From Carboxylicivirga agarovorans (GTDB taxonomy: Bacteria > Bacteroidota > Bacteroidia > Bacteroidales > Marinilabiliaceae): DNA of 64,000 nucleotides. Within the stretch, counting starts at the first letter, position 1; every line of letters begins with the position of its first letter. Below the pieces are notes generated by a model that worked only from the letters and a program-made list of their open reading frames with translations, was not told the origin of the DNA and made no database searches. Position numbers and translations under genes: made by a program. Of the stretch, positions 8,187 to 16,303 are shown piece by piece. The stretch spans positions 62,001 to 126,000 of the forward strand of contig NZ_JBNGPA010000001.1 in NCBI RefSeq assembly GCF_050589845.1, given 5' to 3'.

Positions 8187-10088
8187 TTAGTAAGCCCTTC
8201 CGCTATTACCTTCCACAAAATTAATAAATGAGGTATTTACGACTTTGTTTCCACCAGGAGTAGGATAATCACCTGTAAAATACCAGTCGCCATTATCATC
8301 AGGGCAAGCGGCATGCAGGTTTTCAACACTTTGGTACACCAATTCAACACTTGCATCAATATCTTCAGGACGAAGCATTTCTGCAATCTTGGTTGAAATT
8401 TGCTCTGGTGTAAAAGGACGATATATTTCCTTTACATGGTTTACGATCTCTTCTTTTGGCAAGAACTGTTGCTCTTTACACTTCTTATATACCTCATCAA
8501 TGATATGGACCTGGTCATTATCATGCAACAATTCTATAGCTGCAGAAAAGGCACAGAAATCTTTCAGCTTGGCCATATCGATACCATAACAATCAGGGTA
8601 ACGAATCTGCGGTGCTGAAGACACTACAATGACCTTCTTAGGGTGTAAACGATCTAAAATACGGAGGATACTTTTCTTAAGAGTAGTACCACGTACTATT
8701 GAATCATCAATGATCACCAGGGTATCAACCCCATTTTTAACAATACCGTATGTTACATCGTAAACGTGTGCCACCATATCATCACGGCTATCATCATCAG
8801 CGATGAAAGTACGCATTTTAACATCCTTGATGGCGATTTTTTCAACGCGTGGCTCGCGGCTTAGTATTTCATCCAGTTTATCAGGAGTGATATCTGATCC
8901 CAGGTCAAGAATCTGTTGTTTTTTAACCTGGTCCATCTCACGACGCACACCTTCCATCATCCCATAAAAAGCTGTTTCAGCAGTGTTCGGAATGTATGAG
9001 AAAACCGTATTCTCGATATCGTAATCTACTTTCTCAAGTATCTTTTTTGCCAGCAAGCGGCCTAATTCTTTACGCTCTTCATAAATCTTACGATCACTAC
9101 CACGAGAAAAATAGATGCGTTCAAAGGAACATGAGCGACGCTCCTGCGGCACACGAACCAATTCTTCAGTCACCTTGCCATTTTTCTTGATGATAAGCGC
9201 ATGTCCGGGCTTCAATTCTTTTACCTGTACCGATCGAACATTCATAGCCGTTTGAATCACCGGGCGTTCTGATGCAACCACCACAATTTCATCGTCGGCA
9301 TAATAACAGGCCGGACGAATACCCCATGGGTCTCGTGTTACGAAGGCATCTCCATGACCAACCACACCTGCAATTGCATAGCCTCCATCCCATCGTCTGC
9401 TTGACCGTTCAAGTATTTCACGAATATTTAATTCTTCTTCAATACAATCTGATATCTCCCTGTTTGATTTTCCTTCGTTCTTGTATTTTCTGAACAGAAG
9501 TTGATTCTCCTCATCCAGGAAGTGACCAACGTTTTCTAGTATGGTAACTGTATCGGTATAATCTTTAGGATGCTGTCCCAGTTCTGTTAAAGACTGAAAA
9601 ATTTCATCCACATTGGTCAGGTTAAAGTTACCTGCAAGTGTCAGGTTGCGCGAACGCCAGTTGTTTTCGCGCATCACAGGGTGCACATAGTCAATACTAT
9701 GATTCCCGAAAGTACCATAGCGTAAATGTCCAAGGTATAGCTCACCTGCAAATGGCAAATGCTCTTTGGCATACTGCGGATCATTTAATAATTCTGCATT
9801 TTTCTCCTGCTGCTTGATAAATGGCGCATTTATCTTCTCAAAAACATCCTTAATAGGATTAGCCTTATTGGAGCGGTGACGCGAAAAATACTTCTGTCCC
9901 GCAGGCTGATCTATTTTAAGATTAACAGCTCCTGCCCCGTCTTGTCCGCGGTTATGCTGTTTTTCCATCAAAAGATACAGCTTGTTTAAGCCGTAACGCC
10001 ATGTACCGTACTTCTCCTGATAGTACTCCAGTGGTTTTAATAAGCGGATAAGAACAATCCCACACTCATGCTTAATCTGATCACTCAT
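8187..10088 (-). CDS. PurF-like amidophosphoribosyltransferase (long form)
   Basis: 633 residues, clearly longer than the roughly 470-510 residues of ordinary PurF. The N-terminal class II glutamine amidotransferase domain starts at HECGIV, so the nucleophile would be Cys9 and an eight-residue propeptide would have to be removed. NRGQDGAG (about residue 45-52) is also typical. The C-terminal phosphoribosyltransferase domain has the PRPP loop VIIDDSIVRGTT (about residue 455-466). Such long forms are known in Bacteroidota, annotated as amidophosphoribosyltransferase, which makes phosphoribosylamine in purine synthesis. No other purine gene is nearby, so it may be a second paralogue; only the two-domain architecture is certain. 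It is monocistronic, with its own promoter and terminator. Confidence 0.82.
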   Translation of the reverse strand: MSDQIKHECGIVLIRLLKPLEYYQEKYGTWRYGLNKLYLLMEKQHNRGQDGAGAVNLKIDQPAGQKYFSRHRSNKANPIKDVFEKINAPFIKQQEKNAELLNDPQYAKEHLPFAGELYLGHLRYGTFGNHSIDYVHPVMRENNWRSRNLTLAGNFNLTNVDEIFQSLTELGQHPKDYTDTVTILENVGHFLDEENQLLFRKYKNEGKSNREISDCIEEELNIREILERSSRRWDGGYAIAGVVGHGDAFVTRDPWGIRPACYYADDEIVVVASERPVIQTAMNVRSVQVKELKPGHALIIKKNGKVTEELVRVPQERRSCSFERIYFSRGSDRKIYEERKELGRLLAKKILEKVDYDIENTVFSYIPNTAETAFYGMMEGVRREMDQVKKQQILDLGSDITPDKLDEILSREPRVEKIAIKDVKMRTFIADDDSRDDMVAHVYDVTYGIVKNGVDTLVIIDDSIVRGTTLKKSILRILDRLHPKKVIVVSSAPQIRYPDCYGIDMAKLKDFCAFSAAIELLHDNDQVHIIDEVYKKCKEQQFLPKEEIVNHVKEIYRPFTPEQISTKIAEMLRPEDIDASVELVYQSVENLHAACPDDNGDWYFTGDYPTPGGNKVVNTSFINFVEGNSGRAY

Positions 10089-10114
10089 GATATTTCCCTC
10101 TTAAAAATAAGTCG

Positions 10115-10145
10115 CAAATTTATTTCTATTTTTTTAATCGCCCAA
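10115..10145 (-). promoter_or_regulatory. Bacteroidota-type promoter of the PurF-like gene
   Basis: On the minus strand TTG (10143-10145) lies 20 bases from TAAATTTG (10115-10122), matching the Bacteroidota -33 TTG and -7 TAnnTTTG pattern, about 27 bases upstream of the ATG. Confidence 0.6.
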
Positions 10146-10160
10146 TACGATTTAAAAAAG

Positions 10161-10189
10161 AAAAAAGCCGGAATTATTCCGGCTTTTTT
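10161..10189 (-). terminator. Terminator of the SPOR protein gene
   Basis: Perfect inverted repeat AAAAAAGCCGGAA / TTCCGGCTTTTTT with a 3-base loop, 14 bases after the stop codon of the SPOR gene and upstream of the PurF-like promoter. Confidence 0.85.
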
Positions 10190-10202
10190 CATCTTATATT
10201 AT

Positions 10203-10649
10203 TTATTCAAATTTATCCATTTTAACGTATCCGTCCTTCACAATATAACAGTTCGGAAAAATCGCTCGCAGCTCATTCAAAAGCTGAAGAGCTTCGTGTT
10301 TATGTCGATAGTTACCTACCCTAACCCTCCAAAAGGGCGATGTAAAAGACAAGTCAGCATCCTGGTCGGGAAAATTACCTAAGAATTTTCCCTTTACATT
10401 TAAAGCACTTCGTTTTCCCTCCGGTCCGGAACCTGAATATAGTTGTATGCGCCAACCTTCTACCCCGCCAATGCGTTCGTTGACTTCAACCTGAATATTG
10501 ACCAACTCTTCAATTCCGTCTTCGTCATAGATCGTAATAACACCTTCTCCTTCAACCCGCTCCTGCAACTTCCCCGCAAGAGAGGTATCTTCCTGTGCAT
10601 TAGTAACTACCGAGAAAAACAAGCATAAAAATAATAACTGAACTTTCAT
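10203..10649 (-). CDS. Exported SPOR-domain protein
   Basis: 148 residues from the ATG at 10649, which opens a signal peptide (KVQLLFLCLFFSVVTNAQ); an upstream in-frame start at 10685 would add 12 residues without one. After a charged linker, residues about 75-148 form a SPOR-like fold: GWRIQLYSGSGPEGKRSAL, then FWRVRVGNYRHKHEALQLLNELRAIFPNCYIV. SPOR domains bind denuded peptidoglycan glycan strands, often at division sites. Its small size and single domain suggest a soluble periplasmic protein. It lies 40 bases downstream of the universal stress protein gene on the same strand and may be co-transcribed. A role in division or wall remodelling is inferred from the domain only. Confidence 0.8.
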   Translation of the reverse strand: MKVQLLFLCLFFSVVTNAQEDTSLAGKLQERVEGEGVITIYDEDGIEELVNIQVEVNERIGGVEGWRIQLYSGSGPEGKRSALNVKGKFLGNFPDQDADLSFTSPFWRVRVGNYRHKHEALQLLNELRAIFPNCYIVKDGYVKMDKFE

Positions 10650-10689
10650 GTCGCTTAAAACTTTTAGTGCGACAAAGATAATCATTAGA

Positions 10690-11532
10690 TTAATCTTTTG
10701 TAGGAATTACTAATACAGGTTTTAAAGATTTATTGATTAAGTCGTTGGTAAAGGATTGAAAAACCCTGACAAAAGGATTGGCAGTATGGTGTACATGCGT
10801 TGTTAACAGATCAATGTTAGCATCCATTGCATACTCCATCAGATTATCGGCATAGCTACGACCGGTTAAAACAATATCATTCACTTCGACTTTTGCCTTA
10901 TTGATAACATAGTTTTTAACCTGCCTGACATAGCTATGCATTTCATTATTCATCCAGACCAAATCAGATGACTTTAAACCAACAACATGAACATTGGCAT
11001 TGAACAGGCGAGCCACACCTGCAATTTCAGGAACTTTTTTGCGGCTGGCAATGCTGTAATCAACAGGTAAAGCAATACTGCCAATTTCATGTTTGAGTTT
11101 CATACGTTTATTAACAACGATAACAGGACATGGAGAATGGGCCACTAGTCGGTAAGCAGGACTGCCAACCCACTTCGAACTGACTGAAGCGTCATCATGC
11201 GACCCCAGAACGATAATGGTTGAGTCACCATATTTAGCCTGGTTACACACTTCTTTAACAACATTTCCTTCACGTATCTTAAAATCGAAATAACCTCCTT
11301 CTACCTTATACTCCTTTGAATACCGATCATAAAGTTGATGAGCCCACACATCAACATCCTGATTTAACTTATCAGAATAAGGGTCGGTCGTAAAAAAAGG
11401 AACAATAACAGAATCTGTTTTAACATGTATAACACGTACGTTGGCTAACAGGTGGTTAGCTAAATCAATCCCATAATCTAAAGCAATCAGGGATTCTTCT
11501 GAGAAATCTACAGGAATCAATACTTCTTTCAT
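10690..11532 (-). CDS. Two-domain universal stress protein (UspA family)
   Basis: 280 residues made of two Usp domains. The first runs from MKEVLIPVDFSEESLIALDYGIDLA to about residue 145 and keeps a nucleotide-site-like segment (VLGSHDDASVSSKWVGSPAYRL then SPCPVIVV). The second, about 150-280, starts with SIALPVDYSIASRKKVPEIA and ends SLKPVLVIPTKD; its ATP motif is less complete. Tandem Usp proteins of this size are common in Bacteroidota and are linked to stress and growth arrest, but the client is unknown. It is cytoplasmic, with no signal peptide. The gene diverges from miaB, and the SPOR gene follows on the same strand. Confidence 0.88.
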   Translation of the reverse strand: MKEVLIPVDFSEESLIALDYGIDLANHLLANVRVIHVKTDSVIVPFFTTDPYSDKLNQDVDVWAHQLYDRYSKEYKVEGGYFDFKIREGNVVKEVCNQAKYGDSTIIVLGSHDDASVSSKWVGSPAYRLVAHSPCPVIVVNKRMKLKHEIGSIALPVDYSIASRKKVPEIAGVARLFNANVHVVGLKSSDLVWMNNEMHSYVRQVKNYVINKAKVEVNDIVLTGRSYADNLMEYAMDANIDLLTTHVHHTANPFVRVFQSFTNDLINKSLKPVLVIPTKD

Positions 11533-11670
11533 GGTGAGGTTCTTTTTGTTTTCAGTTAGACTAAAGTTAAGAAAAATAACTTTTTAAATCATTACAAATG
11601 AAGCAACAACCACTACTTTCCAAAATTTGGAAACACCCTGACAGATTTAAGTAATTCAGAGCGATTATAC

Positions 11671-11700
11671 TTGTCATTAAAAATTCAAGCATTAACTTTG
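11671..11700 (+). promoter_or_regulatory. Promoter of miaB
   Basis: TTG (11671-11673) and TAACTTTG (11693-11700) with a 19-base spacer, matching the Bacteroidota -33/-7 consensus. The predicted start site is about 40 bases before the miaB ATG. Confidence 0.65.
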
Positions 11701-11745
11701 CTGCTCCTAAAAAAATGACAATCAATTAAAATAATCCTTGATAAA

Positions 11746-13107
11746 ATGATGGAGTTTAGTGAAGTAAAGCCTTTGATCAGCAGTAAGAGCGGGAAAAAAC
11801 TCTTTATTGAAACCTATGGATGCCAGATGAATGTGGCTGATAGTGAAGTAGTGGCATCTGTAATGGAAATGGATGGTTATGGCGTTAGCTATGATATAAA
11901 GGAAGCTGATGCGGTATTTATCAACACCTGTTCCATTCGTGATAATGCCGAGCAACGCGTCTTAGGTCGTTTGCAACAGCTAACTGCCATGCGCAAAAAC
12001 AAACCCAATTTAATTATCGGTATTATTGGCTGTATGGCCGAACGCGTTAAGGACAAGTTATTTGAACAAGGTGCCAACATAGTGGTGGGTCCAGATGCTT
12101 ATCTTGATCTGCCTAACCTGATTGGCATGGCCGAGAGAGGCGACAAAGCCATTAATGTTGAACTATCGACCAACGAAACCTATGCTGAAGTTATTCCTTC
12201 GAGGATAGGCAAAAATAAAATATCGGGTTTTGTGTCAATCATGCGGGGCTGTAACAATTTTTGTTCCTATTGCATTGTACCATACACACGTGGACGTGAG
12301 CGCAGCCGTCAGCCCGAAAGTATTAAAAAAGAAATTCAGGACTTATACAATAAAGGATTTAAAGAAGTAACTCTCCTGGGGCAGAATGTTAATTCATATC
12401 ATTATGAAGGTGAGAATACCAACATGTCCTTTCCTGATCTGCTTGACTTTGTTGCTCTTAATTTTGCTGATATGCGTATTCGCTTCACCACGTCTCATCC
12501 TAAGGACATGAGTGATGAAACCCTTGAAGTAATGGCTAAGCATACTAATATTTGCAAGTTCATACACTTACCATTACAATCAGGCAGTTCGCGCATTCTT
12601 AAATTGATGAACCGCAAATATGACCGTGAATGGTACATGGATCGCATTGAAGCTATCAGACGTATACTGCCCGGATGTGGATTATCGACAGATGTATTCT
12701 GTGGCTTCCACAGCGAAACAGAAGAAGACCACCAGGAAACATTAAGCCTGATGAAGTGGGCCGGATATGATTCTGCTTTTATGTTTAAGTATTCTGAACG
12801 CCCGGGAACTTACGCGGCTAAAAACCTGGAAGACAACGTTCCTGAAGATGTAAAAGGTCGTCGCTTACAGGAGATCATTGATCTGCAAAACCGATTATCG
12901 TTCGAGAGTAACCAGCGCGACATTGGTCAGACTTATGAAGTACTTGTTGAAGGCACATCTAAAAAGTCAAAAGATGAACTGTATGGCCGTACATCGCAAA
13001 ACAAAGTTGTTGTATTCCCGAAGAAAGATTACAAAACAGGCGATCTGGTGCAAGTTGTTATTAAAGAAGCAACCCAGGCCACTTTAAAAGGTGAATCTGT
13101 AGAGTAG
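11746..13107 (+). CDS. miaB: tRNA-2-methylthio-N6-dimethylallyladenosine synthase MiaB
   Basis: 453 residues, normal length. The N-terminal MTTase domain provides three cysteines for the second iron-sulfur cluster: ETYGCQMNVADSE (Cys26), INTCSIRDNAEQ (about 62) and IIGCMAERV (about 96). The radical SAM domain has the CxxxCxxC motif in GCNNFCSYCIVPYTRGRERSR (Cys169, 173, 176). A C-terminal TRAM domain (about 385-450) binds tRNA. The enzyme adds the 2-methylthio group to i6A37 in tRNAs reading UNN codons. Two adjacent ATG codons at 11746 and 11749 could both serve as start. It has its own promoter and terminator and so appears monocistronic. Confidence 0.96.
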   Translation: MMEFSEVKPLISSKSGKKLFIETYGCQMNVADSEVVASVMEMDGYGVSYDIKEADAVFINTCSIRDNAEQRVLGRLQQLTAMRKNKPNLIIGIIGCMAERVKDKLFEQGANIVVGPDAYLDLPNLIGMAERGDKAINVELSTNETYAEVIPSRIGKNKISGFVSIMRGCNNFCSYCIVPYTRGRERSRQPESIKKEIQDLYNKGFKEVTLLGQNVNSYHYEGENTNMSFPDLLDFVALNFADMRIRFTTSHPKDMSDETLEVMAKHTNICKFIHLPLQSGSSRILKLMNRKYDREWYMDRIEAIRRILPGCGLSTDVFCGFHSETEEDHQETLSLMKWAGYDSAFMFKYSERPGTYAAKNLEDNVPEDVKGRRLQEIIDLQNRLSFESNQRDIGQTYEVLVEGTSKKSKDELYGRTSQNKVVVFPKKDYKTGDLVQVVIKEATQATLKGESVE

Positions 13108-13121
13108 TAAAAAGATTAACT

Positions 13122-13168
13122 GTGGGAATATTGACAATAGGTTTGTCAACATTCTCACTTTTATTTTT
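13122..13168 (+). terminator. Terminator after miaB
   Basis: A 15-base-pair stem with one mismatch and one G-U pair (13122-13136 against 13144-13158), 7-base loop, then TTTTATTTTT. Confidence 0.8.
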
Positions 13169-13232
13169 GACAAGCTGCTACCTACCCCCTTTATTGCTCT
13201 CCTGCAATTATATAACTAATTAACTTACAACT

Positions 13233-13580
13233 ATGAATGAGAAAGTAAAAGAGTTTCGTGAATATCGTGAGGCGATGAATGAAAAGATTCTGGCAGCCGA
13301 CAATAAAGTGATGAAACGTATCTTTAACTTAGATACTAACACATATATGGAAGGTGCATTATCAACCCGGGTGAAAGAGATGTTGGGACTGGTAAGCTCA
13401 ATGGTTCTTCGATGCGATGATTGCATTAAATACCATTTGGAAAAATGTCATGAACAAGGCGTTACAACAGATGAAATGATGGAAATATTCGCTGTTGCCA
13501 ATTTGGTAGGAGGAACAATTGTTATTCCTCACACACGCCGTGCTATTGAATATTGGGAAATTATAAACCAGGAGGCCTAA
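13233..13580 (+). CDS. Carboxymuconolactone decarboxylase / AhpD-like protein
   Basis: 115 residues. The central helix has the AhpD-type redox motif CDDCIKYH (two Cys three apart, then His three later), typical of alkylhydroperoxidase-like proteins. The family includes peroxidase-linked disulfide reductases and true decarboxylases; the CxxC-H motif favours a thiol-redox role. It is cytoplasmic, with no signal peptide. It stands alone between the miaB terminator and a convergent STAS gene. Its stop codon lies in the loop of a terminator-like hairpin. Small single-domain proteins of this type often form hexamers or trimers, but nothing here shows the physiological partner. Confidence 0.85.
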   Translation: MNEKVKEFREYREAMNEKILAADNKVMKRIFNLDTNTYMEGALSTRVKEMLGLVSSMVLRCDDCIKYHLEKCHEQGVTTDEMMEIFAVANLVGGTIVIPHTRRAIEYWEIINQEA

Positions 13581-13590
13581 GCCTCCTGGT
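13567..13590. terminator. Hairpin spanning the AhpD-like stop codon
   Basis: ACCAGGAGGC (13567-13576) pairs perfectly with GCCTCCTGGT (13581-13590); the TAA stop lies in the 4-base loop. It sits in the 20-base gap between convergent genes and can serve both directions, though neither side has a strong T-run. Confidence 0.6.
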
Positions 13591-13600
13591 ATCCTTAACT

Positions 13601-13945
13601 TTAAACCATTAATAGGTCATCAGAAAAGGGCTTTGGACGGTCACAAAAGAAAAAATAGCTGTCGAGGTCGTACTTTTTCATTGATTTCAGTACTCCCTCC
13701 TTCACGTTAAACAAGCTCAGCTGACTTTGATTCATTTCCGACAAACGCTGACCTGCCATTAAAGTATTCAATCCCTCCGCATCAACATTTTCTACCTTCT
13801 CTAAATCCACAAACAGATTCGTAAAAGGTTGCTTTAATATATCCATCATTCGATTTTTGAATTGCTTAGATGTTTGAAGATCTAAACTCTCCTTCTTATC
13901 GAAGGATATTAACGTGGTGTTTTTAAAAACTTTTACTTGTATCAT
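13601..13945 (-). CDS. STAS-domain protein
   Basis: 114 residues from the ATG at 13945, where a compact STAS fold begins (IQVKVFKNTTLISFDKKESLDLQTSKQFKNR); 15 further in-frame residues upstream look unrelated. The central segment TNLFVDLEKVENVDAEGLNTLMAGQRL matches the anti-sigma-factor-antagonist switch region, where a Ser or Thr is usually phosphorylated; here the equivalent position reads DAEG, so the usual Ser/Thr after the Asp is absent. It is likely cytoplasmic. No anti-sigma kinase, phosphatase or transporter gene is adjacent, so the partner is unknown. STAS domains also appear as transporter regulators, which cannot be excluded. Confidence 0.75.
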   Translation of the reverse strand: MIQVKVFKNTTLISFDKKESLDLQTSKQFKNRMMDILKQPFTNLFVDLEKVENVDAEGLNTLMAGQRLSEMNQSQLSLFNVKEGVLKSMKKYDLDSYFFFCDRPKPFSDDLLMV

Positions 13946-13990
13946 AACTTTGGGTGTTTCGTGCCAAAGATACTCCAATGGCCGTGCCAC

Positions 13991-14179
13991 GTTTTCTATA
14001 CATCTGTTTTACTGGTGTTTACATTTTTAGCACTTCAAATATCGTCCAAATAAAATACTCCATTCCATTATTTGGAATATATCCACCTGTAATACTCGTC
14101 CTAAATCAGTTAATTGATTATATAATTTCATAAACACAATTGTTTGCCGTAATTTTGCCACAAACATTATAGAACAGAA
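13991..14179. promoter_or_regulatory. Divergent intergenic region with promoter-like box for the acyltransferase
   Basis: TAATTTTG at 14150-14157 matches the Bacteroidota -7 box, 22 bases before the acyltransferase ATG. A clear -33 element at the right distance was not seen. Confidence 0.4.
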
Positions 14180-15322
14180 ATGGGAAAAGAATTAAACTTT
14201 GATTCAATTCGTCCATACAATGACGAGGAGATTCATGAAGTGTTTGAGCGCTTAATTAATGAAGTCAACTTTTTGGAATTAATTAAATTCCTCTACCCTA
14301 ATTTCTCAACAGAGCAATTCCTTAACAAGCTTTTAAGCATACAAACTATCCGCGAGTTTCAGACCGAAGTGATCTATCCATACGTAAAAGAAGTACTTAG
14401 GACAACAACTAAGGGCATTACGCACTCGGGCATGGATAAACTAGACCCTAACGGGCACTATTTATTTATTTCAAACCACCGCGATATAGTTCTGGATTCC
14501 GCCATATTAAATATACTAAGGGTGGAAAACGGTTTTAATACAACAGAGATCGCTATTGGTGATAACCTTTTGATCTATCCCTGGATAACTGATTTGGTAA
14601 AACTTAACAGATCATTTATTGTACAAAGAAATTTGCCGGTGCGCCAAATGATGGAAAGTACTAAACGCTTATCTACTTACATCAGGCAGTCTTTAACCGA
14701 GCGCAACCAAAGTATCTGGATAGCTCAACGCGAAGGACGTTCTAAGGACGGTGACGACCGCACACAGGTTAGTCTTTTAAAAATGCTTAACATGAGTGGA
14801 AACGGTGATTTCGTTAAAAACTTTGAGGAGATCAACATCGTGCCATTATCAATCTCATACGAATATGATCCCTGCGATTATTTAAAGGCTCTGGAGTTTC
14901 AAATGAAACGTGATAATCCGGAATACAAAAAAACCCAGAACGATGATTTAAAACACATGGGTGCCGGTTTGAGAGGTAGAAAAGGACGTGTACATTTTGG
15001 ATTTGGAACACCAATTAAAGCTGAGCTTAATGAACTAAAGTCAATGGCTAAGAATGATCAGCTACAGGGACTGGCTGAAATAATTGATAAGCAAATTCAT
15101 AATAACTATAAATTCTTCCCTGGTAATTTTATCGCCGATGATATGTTTACCAATCATACACGTCATATAAATAAGTATACCGACGAAGACAAAAGTACTT
15201 TCCTCGCTTATTTAGATGAACACTTATCCCGTATTGAAGGGGATAAAGAGTTTTTACATTCGTGCCTGCTGGAAATGTACGCTAATCCGGTTAAGAATTT
15301 TTACACCAACGATGATAAATAA
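14180..15322 (+). CDS. 1-acyl-glycerol-3-phosphate acyltransferase-like (PlsC family) protein
   Basis: 380 residues. The acyltransferase motif HxxxxD is in FISNHRDIVLDSAIL (around residues 99-104), and the substrate-binding block is IAQREGRSKDGDDRTQ (about 180-195). There is no obvious membrane helix, and flanking regions of about 80 residues before and 130 after the core make it longer than classical PlsC (about 240). Members of this long group are annotated as 1-acyl-sn-glycerol-3-phosphate or glycerol acyltransferases, but the acceptor may differ. It should act at the inner face of the cytoplasmic membrane. It is followed by its own terminator and stands alone. Confidence 0.78.
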   Translation: MGKELNFDSIRPYNDEEIHEVFERLINEVNFLELIKFLYPNFSTEQFLNKLLSIQTIREFQTEVIYPYVKEVLRTTTKGITHSGMDKLDPNGHYLFISNHRDIVLDSAILNILRVENGFNTTEIAIGDNLLIYPWITDLVKLNRSFIVQRNLPVRQMMESTKRLSTYIRQSLTERNQSIWIAQREGRSKDGDDRTQVSLLKMLNMSGNGDFVKNFEEINIVPLSISYEYDPCDYLKALEFQMKRDNPEYKKTQNDDLKHMGAGLRGRKGRVHFGFGTPIKAELNELKSMAKNDQLQGLAEIIDKQIHNNYKFFPGNFIADDMFTNHTRHINKYTDEDKSTFLAYLDEHLSRIEGDKEFLHSCLLEMYANPVKNFYTNDDK

Positions 15323-15324
15323 TA

Positions 15325-15352
15325 AAAAAGCGAGCTAAGGCTCGCTTTTTTT
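15325..15352 (+). terminator. Terminator after the acyltransferase, bidirectional
   Basis: AAAAAGCGAGC pairs with GCTCGCTTTTT around a small TAAG loop, just after the stop codon. The A-run on the other side makes it usable also by the convergent VOC gene. Confidence 0.85.
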
Positions 15353-15398
15353 ATTTTCTTTTTGGGACCAGCTATACCTGAATCTATTTATTACTGTG

Positions 15399-16076
15399 TC
15401 ATTTCTTCAAGACAATATTACTAACCCTGTCTGCCGGGTCTCCATCTTTTCCAATAATAATATTACCGGTGGAGGTTTTAAATTCACTGTTATTGGTATT
15501 AATCTGAAGCAATCCAATATCTGACATGAATTGACATACAGAGTCATTTCCATGCACATAAACAGACTTGAAACCATTACATCCATTGGAATGCTTATAC
15601 ATTTCCGGTTCTTTTTTCATTTCATAATGGTAATCTATGAAAAAGAAGCTCCGTAACACCGTATTTTCAGGAAAGGATATGTAACTCCAGGCTTTTCCTT
15701 TGCTTATAATAAAATCATACCCTTTTTTATTGAGCAAGTTTTTCAGCTTATCTATATCAATGCCGCTTAAGCAAACAAAGGCTCCACCCTCTCCTTCTGA
15801 TAATATATTTTTGTAAGTCTGGGCAAGTTGATCTTTTGGCTCACCAACCAGGCTCATCAGTTCTAATGATGAACCATTTGAAAACTTAATATGAGCATTT
15901 AGTAAACCATTAGCATGAAGCCTTCCTGGTTTTATCGTAAATCCTTCTTCCTTATAATACTGAACAGCTGAATCAAGGTTATTGACAACTTTAATAACAT
16001 GGTCAATATATATTCCTTGAGCATTGGCTTTTACCATAAAGCCCAGTATGATCAGCAAGCCAATCATGAATCTCAT
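15399..16076 (-). CDS. Exported VOC/glyoxalase-superfamily protein
   Basis: 225 residues from the ATG at 16076, which opens a signal peptide (RFMIGLLIILGFMVKANAQ). The mature part begins IYIDHVIKVVNNLDSAVQYYKEEGFTIKPGRLHANG, the first beta-alpha-beta-beta-beta module of a VOC (Glyoxalase_3-like) protein, with the metal-ligand-type His in IDHV. The second half (about 130-225) is poorly conserved to my eye. An exported VOC protein is uncommon, since most act in the cytoplasm; substrate is unknown. It is monocistronic between the acyltransferase and the ABC-F gene, convergent with the first and divergent from the second. Confidence 0.7.
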   Translation of the reverse strand: MRFMIGLLIILGFMVKANAQGIYIDHVIKVVNNLDSAVQYYKEEGFTIKPGRLHANGLLNAHIKFSNGSSLELMSLVGEPKDQLAQTYKNILSEGEGGAFVCLSGIDIDKLKNLLNKKGYDFIISKGKAWSYISFPENTVLRSFFFIDYHYEMKKEPEMYKHSNGCNGFKSVYVHGNDSVCQFMSDIGLLQINTNNSEFKTSTGNIIIGKDGDPADRVSNIVLKK

Positions 16077-16303
16077 AATCCTTTTTTTTAATGATAAAAA
16101 TAACAAAGCAGGCATTAAAATCCGTCATTTATTATCGTAAGTGTTGTACCCTTTTTTCATTGAGTTTAGGCTATTAAACTGCAACAAACTAATCAATTAT
16201 TAAGTTTATTTACAACACGGGTAGGCAACTTGCCAAAATAAGCAAAAGGATAAAACTTAAACAGTTTCTAAATATTACCTTTGTCATTCGATAAAAACAG
16301 GCT
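16077..16303. promoter_or_regulatory. Divergent region with promoter-like box for the ABC-F gene
   Basis: TACCTTTG at 16276-16283 matches the Bacteroidota -7 box 20 bases before the ABC-F ATG. No convincing -33 box lies upstream. Nothing else was recognised in this gap. Confidence 0.4.

Noticed and set aside
10068..10382. 104-codon plus-strand frame over the PurF-like start and SPOR gene
   Set aside because: It runs through a promoter and a terminator palindrome and overlaps two well-supported genes.
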